Below, in pieces: positions 43,244 to 54,240 of a stretch of 61,117 nucleotides of DNA (the stretch's first letter is position 1; every line of letters begins with the position of its first letter). The notes beneath the pieces are model-generated. The model did no database searches. It had not been told where the DNA came from and was given only the letters and a program-made list of their open reading frames with translations. The stretch spans positions 1 to 61,117 of the forward strand of contig JAVKOQ010000310.1 in NCBI GenBank assembly GCA_031835245.1, in the 5' to 3' direction. The position numbers were made by a program, and so were the translations under genes. The DNA comes from Balamuthia mandrillaris (lineage: Eukaryota; Discosea; Longamoebia; Balamuthiidae).

Positions 43244-44577
43244 TCATGAAGCGCAGTAGAGGATGCGAATCTGTTGTGGGTCAGCAGCAAGGTGGCTAAG
43301 AGGAAGACAGCCTTGTGGCAGACCATACTTGAAGTGATCCGGCTCGAGGATAAAGTGAACGCCGATGCCGACGTTGTGCTGTTGGCCAGATGCAGAGGGT
43401 TGGACATCGTTTGGGATTATCGTTGGAAAGTAGCCACCGTAGTAAGTTACGCCCGGATAAAAGAACTCGCCAGCGGAGGCCTTGACCTTCCTGAATGCCA
43501 CTCCCAGGCTTTTTCCTGTTCAATAACAGATTCAACAATAATAGGATTAGCACAGCAGAACATGAAGAAAGAAAAGAGAGAGAGCACCATTGATATAATA
43601 GGAAATGGTGGAGTTGTCGAGATCAAGGCAACAACCAACACGGTCTCCATTTTTCCAGGGATGGGAATAGCCAGTGGCTCCCTTGCTCTTGTAATACAAC
43701 GACTTCCTGAAGCCATCATAGCCCCAAGAGAATGCATCATCGCCCACCCCATAGTGTTGCTGCAACATCGAGCATAGTTTGCGGTGAACATCAAAGAGAA
43801 GGTAGAGAAAGAACAAAAAGAGGAAGCGAGAAAGAAAGTAAAACTTAGAAAAAAAGGAATAAATAACAAACCGCAAGGTTAACGGTAAAGGCATTGGTGA
43901 GCCAACCGAGCTGCATGTTAGGGTGTCCGTTGGTGTGCAGCACCTCCACCTCAAAATACCATCGGCCAGCGGCCTGGCCGCTCACGCCCACGCTCCCACG
44001 AAAGGAATAGTACTTGTAGGCGTCGTTGAGGTGGGGCAGGGCCACCTCTTTGCATTGGTAACGGCTGGTAAAGGGGCAGCGCGAGGTTGCTTTCAGCTGC
44101 TCCTTCCACGGAAAGCTTTGTGTTGTTGTTGTCGTTGTTGTGGTTGCCTTGCGGCTCTTGTCTTTCCACAGCCCATTGTTCACCACCTGATTTATTTATT
44201 TTTTTTAAAAAAAAGAGTAGTGGCATGGTCAAGGTTACTACTTTGATGGGAAACAAAAGAAAGCAACATACCCAGGCGATAGACTCAAAGTGAGAGGGAA
44301 AGCGGCTGGCAAAGACTCGTTTCCACGTTCGTGGGGTGTCCACAAGGGCTCGCCATTCCGAGTTGAGGCTGCTCAATGCCAATAAGTAGTGTACATCGTC
44401 ACCGTGGAGCTCCACCACGTAACTCAACAATTCCAGCGGCAACACCTCGAAGGGGCCTAACAAAGTGGCGGGCTTGGCCACCGGACCTCGCTCTTTGCGC
44501 CTTTGAGCCTTTTGGACCTTGTCGGCGCTTCCCTCCTCCCTCCTCACCTCTTTCTTCCTCCACACCTGCTTGAACAT
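43244..44577 (-). CDS. F-box plus SPRY protein, copy 2
   Basis: Tandem paralogue of the previous gene with the same domain order. Start MFKQVWRKKEVRREEGSADK, basic lead. F-box: FEVLPLELLSYVVELHGDD and LSSLNSEWRALVDTPRTWKR. SPRY: SVGVSGQAAGRWYFEVEVLH, NMQLGWLTNAFTVNLA, YGVGDDAFSWGYDGFRK, NGDRVGCCLDLDNSTISYYI, NG and GKSLGVAFRKVKAS. It ends QQIRILYCAS. A poly-Thr run (TTTTTTTT, from ACA/ACG repeats near 44125) interrupts the linker. The frame is intact throughout, unlike copy 1. Confidence 0.85.
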
Positions 44578-44780
44578 CTCTACGCGCTTTTGTTTTCGTA
44601 ATAAGAATTTTTTATCGCACTTTTTTTTGATATTCGCTACAAAATATTGTAACGGTGATTATTTCCGGGCGATAATCTCATCTATCAGCAGTTTTTTATT
44701 TTCAGTTGTCGATAAAAAACAAATTTACAGATAAAAGTTCTGCACGACAGAAGACGGGTGGTTGAGTTTCGTTCGTGCCT

Positions 44781-46384
44781 TCAGTGCACGCAGTGACTTG
44801 GAAGAGAACGGTCCAAGACCTCTGGTACTGTTGGCGCAGAGAGATTGCTTCCACCATTCCTTGACTGACGATCTAGATAACACAGGAATTCAGCCCGATG
44901 GACCAACGTGGCGGCGAAGGATTTGGCCTGCCGGACCTTTCGCGAGACGAGGTAGGGTGGCAGCATGCCCGTTACCGCGTTCTCCACGAAACGAGGGAAC
45001 AAGTTGGCCAGCTCTTTGCACCAAGCAGCCAGAGTTTCGACGTGACCCAGGGCAGAGTTGGCCATGATGAGGTCGGAGAGCGTGCCGTAAGCCTCCCTGT
45101 CGAGATCCAGTATCTGCGCGCAAACGCTCCTCTCCTCGAAGAGAGGATACAAAAAGGCAACGGACTCCCAGAAGGGGTGAGAGAGATGTCCCGCTCCCTT
45201 CAGATCCCCTCGCAGCAGGGCCTCAAAGACCTGCTCCCAGTGCTGTTGATACTGCTTGAGGAAGTGTTGAGCGCACTGCTGCAATGTGTCGGGGAGGTCC
45301 TCCGCGAAGGTGCACGAGAAGATGGGTCCAAGCTCCCAGGAACAGACCTCCTCCATAAAGCGAGGGGTGAGGGCTGAAGACGAGTTGGCCACTGGAGAAA
45401 CATTAGAGCAGTAGTGCAGAGGGGAAGTACCAATCGGAGAAGAATGCCCTTTGGTTTGTAGTTGGTGTGGTGGAGGCGTGGGTGTGGGTGTTGGTGACGC
45501 TGAGGAAACGGAAAAAGGAGTACTTGGTGGTAGGTGGTGATGGGGGCTCACGCCACTGGTGGACGCTGGTGCTGAGGACCGGGTGACTGGGTTTGCAGCC
45601 ACCTCTCGTTTCAGTTGAGGCGTGGGAAGGCCTGGGTTCCGTCCAAGTGGTTCATCAGCGGAAGCAGAGGAGAAAGAGGCAGGAGACCAGCTTGCGGAAA
45701 CTGGGTTGTAGAATGTGGCAGGAGGCGTGGAATGATGTGGCGGATGACGCGGGAGGACTGCGTCACAACCAGCCGCTTCGGAGGCGTGTGTTTGTAGTTT
45801 CAAGCTCTCGTCAACAAAGGTTGCGCAGCTTCGCTTTCGTTTTCTCTTGTTGGCCTCCTGGGAATTAGTGCAGCAATGGTTGCTTTCAGAGGGAGCTTCT
45901 CTCTGCTGGTTGACGAGCAGTGCAGGGTCATGATCTGATCGCACCCCCAAGTCCTTGTAGTGGTGCTTTTCCTTTCCTCGAGGACCTGTTTTCGTTGAGG
46001 TGTTAGCTGATGTTTCGTTTTTTGGAAAGGTAAGTGTGCTCCAAAGAAACACCAAACAGGAGAACAGGGACGAATAGGGGCTTCGCTCTCGCACCTTTGC
46101 GGGAGCTCTTCAATGAGGGAAATACTTTATGCATGATCCGCCCAAAGACAGAGGAAGAAACGGGCTTCAATCCCCGAAACATACAGCTCATGGTGTAGTG
46201 GCCGTAGACGCTCTCCTTGGGTGTTGACATGCCAATCTCTATCCTATAGTTGTTTTGAATCCTGGAACGGAGTTAAGGACAGGATGAAGTTAGCAAAGTA
46301 AGAACGAAATCGTTTTCACCAAAGATGATGGCGGTACCATGTTGTGATATCGCGGCGTATGCTTTCATTAAAATGTTTTCCCAT
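44781..46384 (-). CDS. RFX-type winged-helix transcription factor
   Basis: RFX proteins bind X-box DNA. The first exon is short (MGKHFNESIRRDITTW) and joins across an intron to IQNNYRIEIGMSTPKESVYG, YTMSCMFRGLKPVSSSVFGR, IMHKVFPSLKSSRKG; a further intron (about 46105-45983) leads to PRGKEKHHYKDLGVRSD. This reproduces the RFX domain pattern 'W...NYe...g..vpr...Y..Y...C......p.naa.FGKiir.vFP....rrlG.RG.skyHY.gi'. A Pro/Ser-rich middle follows (about 45300-45800). A helical C-terminal region (SWELGPIFSCTFAEDLPDTL, LVHRAEFLCYLDRQSRN) corresponds in position to RFX extension domains. The start is chosen because it gives the complete winged helix; no longer N-terminus is visible. Confidence 0.85.
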
Positions 46385-47113
46385 TGATCGATGACTGTGC
46401 CCTGTGCTTGCTTTGAAACTTGAAAGAAAATATTTCTCTATGACCGTTTAACGCATAGAAATCTCCCAAGCCCTTGGCTTCTGTCGGAGAGAGAGAGAGT
46501 CCGCGGTTTCCTGGTTTATCCGTGTGCAGGATCGTCTTTCTCAAAAGGGACCAATCCCCTAGCATTAGGGCCGGATGGTGTTCTTTTATTCAAAAAGGGG
46601 GAAACTGCCTGAACAACATAGATGGTATCCAACCAGTACAGGACCAGCTTTCTCAAAATAACAGCTCGGTCTTACCTGGAAGCACGCAAGAACTCAGCTC
46701 GCTCCTCCAGCAAAGGAAATCTGCTGGAGGCCCAAAAAGGACAACAAGTGACGTTTCGGTAAACAAAACAATTCGGGTCACCCGTCTGTGAAATTTCACC
46801 CAAAGTTGGTCTCCAATATATGCCTCCACTCCCCCCCGTATCTTGCTCGCTAAGGGAATTGGTCTTGCTGCCGGGAACGTTTGGGCATTGGTTACTTATT
46901 CGACTCAACATACATCGCTTTATCTTATCTGCGATACCAACAGATCGCTCCATACGAAATGCGTACTGCAACCAAAAACGGATGTTTCTCATCTCGCCAC
47001 TATCTTTACCTGCCTTTGATCTTCGTGAGGCTCTGTTTTAGACGAAGGAAAGGATTTTTTTTCCGTATTTTCCGGTGGGAGGTTTGACTTCTGTTGTTTG
47101 CTGTTCCGCGGAC
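46385..47113. promoter_or_regulatory. Intergenic region upstream of the RFX gene
   Basis: 730 bp between the RFX start and the end of the oxidoreductase gene on the same strand. Open frames on both strands (46474-46791, 46672-46992) show no motif. Probably promoter and 3' flank. Confidence 0.4.
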
Positions 47114-48710
47114 CTACTCTCTTGTTGCCACCTGAACACTTTTTCTTGAAGGATCAAAGGGGCGAAGCGAGATGGAGTGACTGCTACCGTACAAGATCAG
47201 TTCAGCCATGGCCAAGCCAGTTGCGGGCGAGTTGAGGATGCCCCAACACCCGTGCCCCGCGGCCACGTATGCTCCTTCTACCCCCTCTATGCGGCCCAGC
47301 AGCGGCAATCCATCTGGCGATAACGGTAGGTAACATGCTTGTTGGCACTCCACTTGGCCCTCTGAGAGCGCCGGAGAGAGGGCGCCTGCTACAGAGCGCA
47401 AGGCCTCACAGCTCTCCTCGTTGGGCTTGACGTCGTTGGGGTGAGGAGGGAGCGGCGTTCTTCCATCTGATTCGCCGCAGATGTAGACCTCTCCTGTGCT
47501 GCGCGGATAGATCTCTGGAGAGCGACGCGTCGTGTCTGTGTATTCCACGAATAACGCGTGTGCACTCACCTAACATACGTTGATTATAAAACGTCAGTCA
47601 TCATCTTTCATTTTAATCACTCCCACCCACACCCAAAATAACTGCAAACAAAAGAACACACAAAGCAGGGAGAGAGAGCGAGAGAGCGAGAGAGCGAGAG
47701 AGCGAGAGAGCGAGAGAGCGAGAGAGCGAGAGAGCGACAGCTAGAGCGAGAGAACGGGAGAAGGGGCAGACAGAAGAGCTTTGGAGAGTAAAGAGACAGA
47801 ACAAGAACAGAGCGAGAGAAGGGAGAAGGAACATTACCGGACTAGAAGGGCGAATGAGAATGCTATGTGCTTTTTGTGCATGGATCGGAGGCAGGTTAGG
47901 AAACCATCGGCACGCATCTTTGGACCATGGTCCCATCGCTACCACCACCACATCAGCTGGCAGAGTAGTGGGAGTGGAAGAAGAAGGGGAGGCGGAGGAA
48001 GAGATCTGTACAGCTACCACTTTGCCATTCTCCATAGCAACGTTGGTCACTTCAGTGTTGAGAAGCAGCTGAACGTTGCCCAACTTCTGAGCCTCTTCTA
48101 TGAGAACACGAGTGAACTTGGCGGGGTGCAGCTGGGCTGTGGTCTCAGTGTTGCCCAGCGGAGAGAACGCCTTGATCACCGACAGGTCCAGCCAGGAGGG
48201 CAGCAAGGACAGCGCAGCAGAAGGCGGCAGCCAGGGCATCTTCTCGCGCTGCTTCTCCTCCTTTCTTTGTTGCTTCAACAGGGCGGAGCGCTTCAGACCG
48301 GCCTTGCAGGTGAGGGAGAGGGTGTCCATGGGGCGATAGTCATAGTTTTGTTGGGACTCGCTGGCAAAGGCGGAGGCCATCGTGGCGTGCAGCTGGAAGC
48401 TCGGGCGGGCGAGGTGCCGCAACGCGGAGTGGTCACACCAGTCCAGGGCCAGGAAGCCGCCGGCCTTGCCAGAGGCAGCGCTGGCCACCTGCCCTCCTTT
48501 CTCCACCACGGTGACCTGCCACTCTGTGGCGGTGGTGGGCTGGGAAGTGGATCTCTCACCCTGCTCCTCATCCCCTTGCTGCTGCGGAGCATGAGCCAGC
48601 AACAGCACCAGATGGTAGGCTATGCTCGCTCCAATGACGCCCCCGCCACAAATGACCACCCTTCGGACCTCCTTTCCATCGCCATGCTCCGCTCTGCTCT
48701 CCTCTTGCAT
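47114..48710 (-). CDS. FAD-dependent oxidoreductase (DAO family)
   Basis: The dinucleotide-binding fold is at the N-terminus: VRRVVICGGGVIGASIAYHL (G-x-G-x-x-G) and WQVTVVEKGGQVASAASGKA (E that binds ribose, then the ASGKAGG loop). The middle has LHPAKFTRVLIEEAQKLGNV and LPADVVVVAMGPWS. The C-terminal exon after the intron at about 47572-47834 has DGLPLLGRIEGVEGAYVAAG, HGCWGILNSPATG, the second FAD-binding signature. The overall plan matches small D-amino-acid-oxidase-like proteins such as yeast TDA3 and FOXRED1 relatives. The substrate cannot be read from sequence. The intron carries an (AGAGAGCG)n array. About 480 residues. Confidence 0.88.
47671..47760 (+). repeat. (AGAGAGCG)n microsatellite within an intron
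   Basis: Octanucleotide units GAGAGAGC repeated about ten times, inside the intron of the oxidoreductase gene. Confidence 0.9.
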
Positions 48711-48833
48711 CTCTCCTCTCTTTTTTCTCGTTTGATTTGTTTTGTTCAGTTTGTACAGAAAAAGAGCTCAAGGATTGCAGCACCATGACACCCTAGCGGT
48801 GCACAAAAGGAGCACAGATTGGCAAGGATAGGA

Positions 48834-49403
48834 TCACAATTCGTCGTGGCGGAAGGCGAAGCTGCTCCACTGCAGCAGGCTCTCCAGGAAGTAGTCCCCC
48901 AGGGCGTGCAGGTCCTCTTGGTTCGTCTGCAACCGCCACCGGATGGTATCCTGCATGGCCCATGACTGGTTTGTTTGTTTGTTTGTTTGTTTGTTTGTTT
49001 GTTTGTTTGTTTGTTTGTTTGTTTGTTTGTTTTTGTTTTTTCAAAGTCCTTCAGCAAATAGAACATTGCAAAAAACAAATTCAAAAAGGTGCGTGATGGT
49101 TACCGCAGGGGCCAGCTTACGGCCGTACGTTTCGAACGTTGTCTGTATCTCTTCCGCATGTTCCGCCTCGATGTGCTCCACAAACCGACAAAAATCCCGG
49201 CAGACGACGTTGTCCTTGAGCTGGTCATCGCAGAGCTCGCTGCACACCCTCAGCAGCCCCTCGAACAGGTCCACCCGCTCGTCCTCAAAGCCCAAAGGGA
49301 CCTCTTTCGCCTCCACCGTTGTCTTTGCCTTCCACGACCACCCATTCCCCACGCACACCACCACCACCACTGCCGCCATCATCAGCCAAAGCCGAGCCAG
49401 CAT
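48834..49403 (-). CDS. Small ER-resident protein with signal peptide and C-terminal HDEL
   Basis: A signal peptide (MLARLWLMMAAVVVVVCVGN) is followed by an acidic helical domain with a twin CX3C pattern, VCSELCDDQLKDNVVCRDFC. The intron (about 49089-48966) contains a long (CAAA)n repeat in the sense strand. The last exon reads SWAMQDTIRWRLQTNQEDLH, ALGDYFLESLLQW, and ends FRHDEL then TGA. Signal peptide plus HDEL predicts a soluble protein of the ER lumen, about 150 residues. The two CX3C pairs could form disulfides within a helical hairpin. No family recognised. Confidence 0.75.
48969..49031 (+). repeat. (GTTT)n tetranucleotide repeat in an intron
   Basis: About 15 units of GTTT next to the 3' splice site of the HDEL gene's intron (sense strand CAAA). 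Confidence 0.95.
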
Positions 49404-49662
49404 CCTTCCTCCTTTTTTAATTGACGCAAAAGTGGGAAGATCGAAGTTGACGTCATTTTCTTCATGTGACTGAAAAAAAATGGTTGGGGAACGAGCCGCT
49501 TCAATTTGGTCCTATCATGTCGACATGAGGCACGCCAAAGTTCTCGTGTCGACAAACCAAAAGAAGGAAACTTTAAAAAAAAGATTCGTTCAACTTTACC
49601 CAAGATTAAAGACCGGTCCCCATAAACCAAAAAAAAAAATACAAACAAAAAATACACACATA
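49404..49662. other. Short divergent intergenic region
   Basis: Lies between the minus-strand HDEL gene and the plus-strand transposase gene. It contains the palindrome CATGTCGACATG (49516-49527). It may include the left end of the transposon, but I could not find matching terminal repeats. Confidence 0.35.
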
Positions 49663-50405
49663 ATGGGCAAGCTTGTTACGCAACAGGGGATCACCGCCAG
49701 CAAAGAACGCTTTTTACGAAACCAAGCTTTTGGAAAACAAAAGGGAGGCCAACGTAAACGGACCGTGGCGCAGAGCAAGCGTTTGCTTGAGGAACTTAGT
49801 GGAGGTTTGTTCTACCTGCAATGCTGACGCCCTGTTGGTTCATGGTGCAGCTGTTCACCACTTTGTGTTAACCAAATCCATTCACACAACTGGATGAAGG
49901 TGAGGTTGGAAAACTGCTGAGCGAGCTTCTTCAAAGCAACTGGGGCCGCCCAATCTTGCAGGAGATCGAAGAAAACGCCCTCCGTCCCATTGCCCAAGCC
50001 GTTCAACTCGGTTACAAGGCTTCTAAAAGGCGGCAACGGTCCCAGTGGTTGTCTGTCCTGCGCAGTGCTGCTACCTTTGTCTCTGCCAAGGAATGGCGAA
50101 GCCTTGGGGCTGACTTTACAAGCAAGGCATGGTACGTTCTCTTTTGTTACTATGGAGTACTTGTTCCTTACACCATTTATTGCTCACTACACATTGCTGT
50201 TGTCATCGCCATCGCCATCGCCATCGCCATCGCCATCGCCATCGCCATCGCCATCGCCATCGCCATCACCATCGCCATCGCCATCGCCATCGCCATCGCC
50301 ATCGCCATCGCCATCGCCATCGCCACATCGCCATCGCCCATCGCCATCGCCATCGCCATCGCCATCGCCATCGCCATCGCCATCGCCATCGCCATCGCCC
50401 ACTTG

Positions 50406-50452
<47 letters not shown>

Positions 50453-53251
50453 ATCATTTCTGTTTCTTTCGTTATTAACATATTTATTTCTCACTGTTTC
50501 TCTTTCTCTTTTTTCCTTCCTTTCTCCCTTTCTTTCTCTTTTTACTCTACAGGACTCAAGCTGGTCATCATTTGAGAAAATATGGAGGAGGGTCTCCTGT
50601 GCCAAAGCCAGTGCCGCCTATGTTCCTGCGCAAAGTATCTGATGACGTTATTGCAACTGTTCAGGACTACTGCATGAAGAACTCCCGCCCAGCCGACAAC
50701 AAAACAGTAACGCTCAAAAGAAAACAAAAAGCACAGCCCGCTGAAGTTGTTCCCCTCCGTTATTGGAATAAGAGCATCACCGCTGTCTGGCAGTCCTTCC
50801 AAAAGGTCTTTCCTGAGACGGACATTAGCCTAAAAACCTTTCGAAAGTATGCTCCTCCACAAATCAAACGCTGCAAAAGACGAACAGCTGTCTGCAGCAA
50901 ATGCCTCAACGGAGCAAAGTGTGAACAACAGCTGAAACAGCTTCTACGAAAGATGGAGGCTTCCACGGAAGAAGGAAGACAGCTTCAAGCCTTGCGAAAG
51001 GAAGAAGAGGAGGTCACAAGCCTTCCATGTTCCTGTCTCCTTGGGTTGTGTGCTCATGACCTGCACCAAAACCCATCCACAACTGCTTCTGTCTCTTCCT
51101 CTTCCATCTCTTCCTCCCTCATTGCTCCAATCCCTTTCGTTGGAACAACTTCCACTCTCACAACTGCACCAGCTGACCTTCTTCTTGAAGCTGAAACTTG
51201 GCCAAAACACATTACTTGCTTACGAAGAGAAGTGGAACACTATTACCACCACCAAGAACACGTAGAACAGCAAAAACAAAGCTATCGTCAACAAAAAGAG
51301 CAACTCAAAGCTCAAACAGAAGGCATTCTTGTGTTGGACTACAAAGAAACTCTTCGCCTAGGACAGAGTCTGGATGAAGAAACACGAACCTTCTATAAAC
51401 AGCCACGACGAGCAGTCTTTGGTGCTGTTCTCTTGTACCGGGAGGCAGAGGGACAACCTTTGCGTGTGCACTACTTTGATGTGGTGTCTGCTGTGCTGAT
51501 GAATAACTCTTGGATCACGGTGCGATGGCTAAGGGAGATCTTCGCATGTCCTGAATGGAAGCAGTTCAACTTCAAAACGATACATGTGTGGATGGACAAT
51601 GGACCGAGCCACTTTCGTACAGGAGAGACCTTCTTTTATTTTCTTTCAATGATGTGTAAAGACGCTGGGATTGCTGATAAGCTCTCTATCAACTTTTATG
51701 CAGATAACCACGGCAAGAGTATCTGTGACTGTCACTTCTCCATGGTATCGAAGGCTGTTTCCGAGTGGACTAAACAACAAAACGAAGAGGGCATCAACAA
51801 CGAACTGTGGACATCACAGGACCTCAAGGCTTGCCTTGACCAGAAGTTCTCCGAGTGGCAAGAGCAAACAAAACAAAAAAACAAACGACGAAGAAAAAGC
51901 ACAAAGCCAAAGAAGGAGTGGAATTACTCTGTGTTGATTCGTGATGATACTCCTCTTACCGCCAACTCCTCTCACTCTTACAATCAAGCTCTTCCTAACG
52001 ACTTGAAAGTGTATCATCACTTCCTCATCTTCGCCAATCCATCCTATCAGCCTTCATCTTCACTTCCAGAAACAGTCCTTGCCGCTATTTGGTCCAGTCA
52101 TACAACTCTCACGCCTGTAAAACTCAAGTACAAGCACACCTCTCCACCTTCTTCTCTCAAGCGCTCAATTTCTCCACCAACTTTGTGGACTGTTGGAAAA
52201 GGTTTGCTGGCCCGTGAAGCAAAGCGTCGAAGAATACTGCAAGGTTAGTAATGCTAAGTTTATTTATTTTAAAATATTAACAGTTGTCTTTTGTTAAATA
52301 GACACACATAGCAAGGAAGAACAAAGATACATGAACCCAAATGCAAATGAAAACACAAACAAAAACGAATACAGAAACCAAAACGGAAACAAAAACGAAA
52401 ACGGAAACAAAAACGAAAACAGAAACGAAAACGAAAACGGAAACAGAAACACAAACATAAATGAAAACGAAAACAAAAACGAAAACGGAAATGGAAAAAA
52501 AAACAGAAATGAAAACAAAAACAAAAACGAAAACGAAAACGGAAACAAAAACGAAAACGGAAACAAAAACGAAAACGGAAACGAAAACAAAAACGAAAAC
52601 GAAAATGGAAACAAAAACAGAAATGGAAACAAAAACGGAAACAAAACCAGGAACAGCAATAGAAACTCAAACAAAAATGAAAAAGAAAAAGAAAAAGAAA
52701 AAGAACTGAACAAGAAAAAACAAGAGAAAGAAACAAAAAAGAACAACAAAGAACAAAAAAAATCAAACAAAAACAAAAAAAGAATCCAACATCAACAAAA
52801 ACAAAACCACAAACCAAAAAAAAGAAAAAACCAAAAAAAAAAGAAAAACCAAAAAGAAAAAACACAAAGAGAACAAGAGTGCTGGATGAGAGATAAAGAA
52901 ATTGATGATTGGGTAGCATCAATAACGCAACTAAAAGAAGCAGAAGAAACAGAAGAAGAAAAAGAAGAAAGGCAAAGAGAGCAAGAGAGTCAGATGCGAA
53001 ATCAAGAAATTGACAATTGGGTAACACAACTTCCACAATCTACAGAAGACCTAATGGAACTAGAAGATCAACCAGAGCGGACAGACCAAGGATCAGTGCT
53101 AAACCCACTCACAATACATCCAGATAATATCCTTTTCCCTTTCTTTGCTTTGTCTACACCATCCTATTCTTTTAGCTTTCCTAAAGATCCAAATTTTATT
53201 TTGCCTTCGCTTCAATCAATGGACCTTGAAACAGCGATGGACTGGCAATGA
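49663..53251 (+). CDS. DDE-like (HGK-motif) transposase with Asn/Lys/Glu/Gly repeat tail
   Basis: Start MGKLVTQQGITASKERF; introns at about 49807-49899, 50134-50552 (holding the ATCGCC array) and 52243-52303. The central part has Cys-rich segments (RRTAVCSKCLNGAKCEQQ; LPCSCLLGLCAHDLHQ), then VLDYKETLRLGQ, FGAVLLYREAEGQPLRVHYF, IHVWMDNGPSHFRTGETFF and INFYADNHGKSICDCHFSM. The D-Y-K-E, W-x-D-N-G-P-S-H-F and HGK-x-x-C-D patterns recur in a group of eukaryotic transposase-like proteins in protists and fungi; the acids fit a DDE nuclease. After the last intron the frame continues as about 130 residues of NENGNKNE-type repeats, a Lys-rich part, two copies of an MR-(D/N)-x-E-I-D-(D/N)-W-V motif, and a C-terminal tail. 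Family name uncertain. Confidence 0.7.
50202..50400 (+). repeat. (ATCGCC)n hexanucleotide array within the transposase intron
   Basis: About 33 units of ATCGCC with few variants, followed by a (TC)n tract (50406-50450), all inside an intron. Frames through it encode only simple dipeptide runs. Confidence 0.95.
52331..52690 (+). repeat. Degenerate AAACGAAAACGG-type coding repeat
   Basis: Units of 6-12 bp (AAACGAAAACGG and variants) encode Asn/Lys/Glu/Gly runs in the C-terminal tail of the transposase. The frame stays open throughout, so the tract is translated. Confidence 0.85.
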
Positions 53252-53339
53252 ATCACCCCAAAAAGAGCATCCAAAACGGCCTTCTCTCTTGCTCTTATTC
53301 TCTCTGTCTTCTTGACCCTGTGATAGTGGAGAGAAGAAA

Positions 53340-53519
53340 GGGAATGGTGGTGATGAAGATGGGGATGGCAGTGGCAGTGGCAGTGGCGGTGGTGGTGGCG
53401 GCGATGGCGATGGCGATGGCGGTGACGGCGGCGGCGGTGGCGGCAGTGGTGGTGGCGATGGCGATGGCGATGGCGCTGGCGATGGCGATGGCGATGGCGA
53501 TGGCGATGGCGATGGCGAT

Positions 53520-53554
<35 letters not shown>

Positions 53555-53886
53555 TGGCGATGGCGATGGCGATGGCGGTGACGGTGGCAATACTGATGGC
53601 AATGGTGGTGGCGAAGGCGATGATGATGGTGATGATGATGGTGATGATGATGGCGATGATGTCCGTGAATGGTAGATAGTGGATAGTGATGGCAAAGGGT
53701 AGTAAGAATTGGGACAAAGCAAAGGGGATGACGGAAGTAGAGGGGAAGAAGGGAGAAGAGAGGAGAAACCGGACATGCTGTGGATGTTTCTCTTTTGGTT
53801 TGGTTCTGCTATGCCTTGCTTGGGACATTGGTTGAGGTAAGTACCACAATTGAAGTCAAAGAATAGAAATAGCAAAGGCAGAAAAG

Positions 53887-53922
<36 letters not shown>

Positions 53923-54240
53923 GAGAGGAGGAGGAAGAGAGAATAAAAAAACAAAACAAAAAGGAAAAAGAGAAGAGAAAGAAAGAAGGAGAACAAAAGA
54001 GAAGAAAAGCAAAACCATCACCACCAAATTAGGAGGGAACATGCCATCACTATCCACTATCTACCATTCACGGACATCATCGCCATCATCATCGCCATCA
54101 TCATCGCCATCATCATCGCCATCATCATCACCACTGCTATTGTCACCGCCACCATCGCCGCCACCATCACCGCCACCGTCACCGTCACCGTCACCGCCAC
54201 CGCCACCGCCACCGCCACCGCCATCGCCATCGCCATTGCC
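53340..54240. repeat. Fold-back: mirrored GGCGAT/ATCGCC arrays around a 350-bp spacer
   Basis: The left side (53345-53640) is an array of GGCGAT, GGCGGT and GGCGAC units. The right side (54080-54240) is its mirror (ATCGCC, ACCGCC, ATCATC). The inner, non-repetitive ends 53641-53694 and 54044-54097 are near-identical reverse complements, including GATGTCCGTGAATGGTAGAT and beyond. The whole can fold into a large hairpin. The spacer contains a (GA)n tract (53889-53920). There is no gene here. Confidence 0.85.

Noticed and set aside
50129-50575. Open frames of HR, SP, AI or MA dipeptides
   Set aside because: They arise from the ATCGCC array in the transposase intron, not from a gene.
53248-53849. 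Ala/Val/Met-rich open frames in the GGCGAT array
   Set aside because: Simple-repeat artefacts within the fold-back structure.
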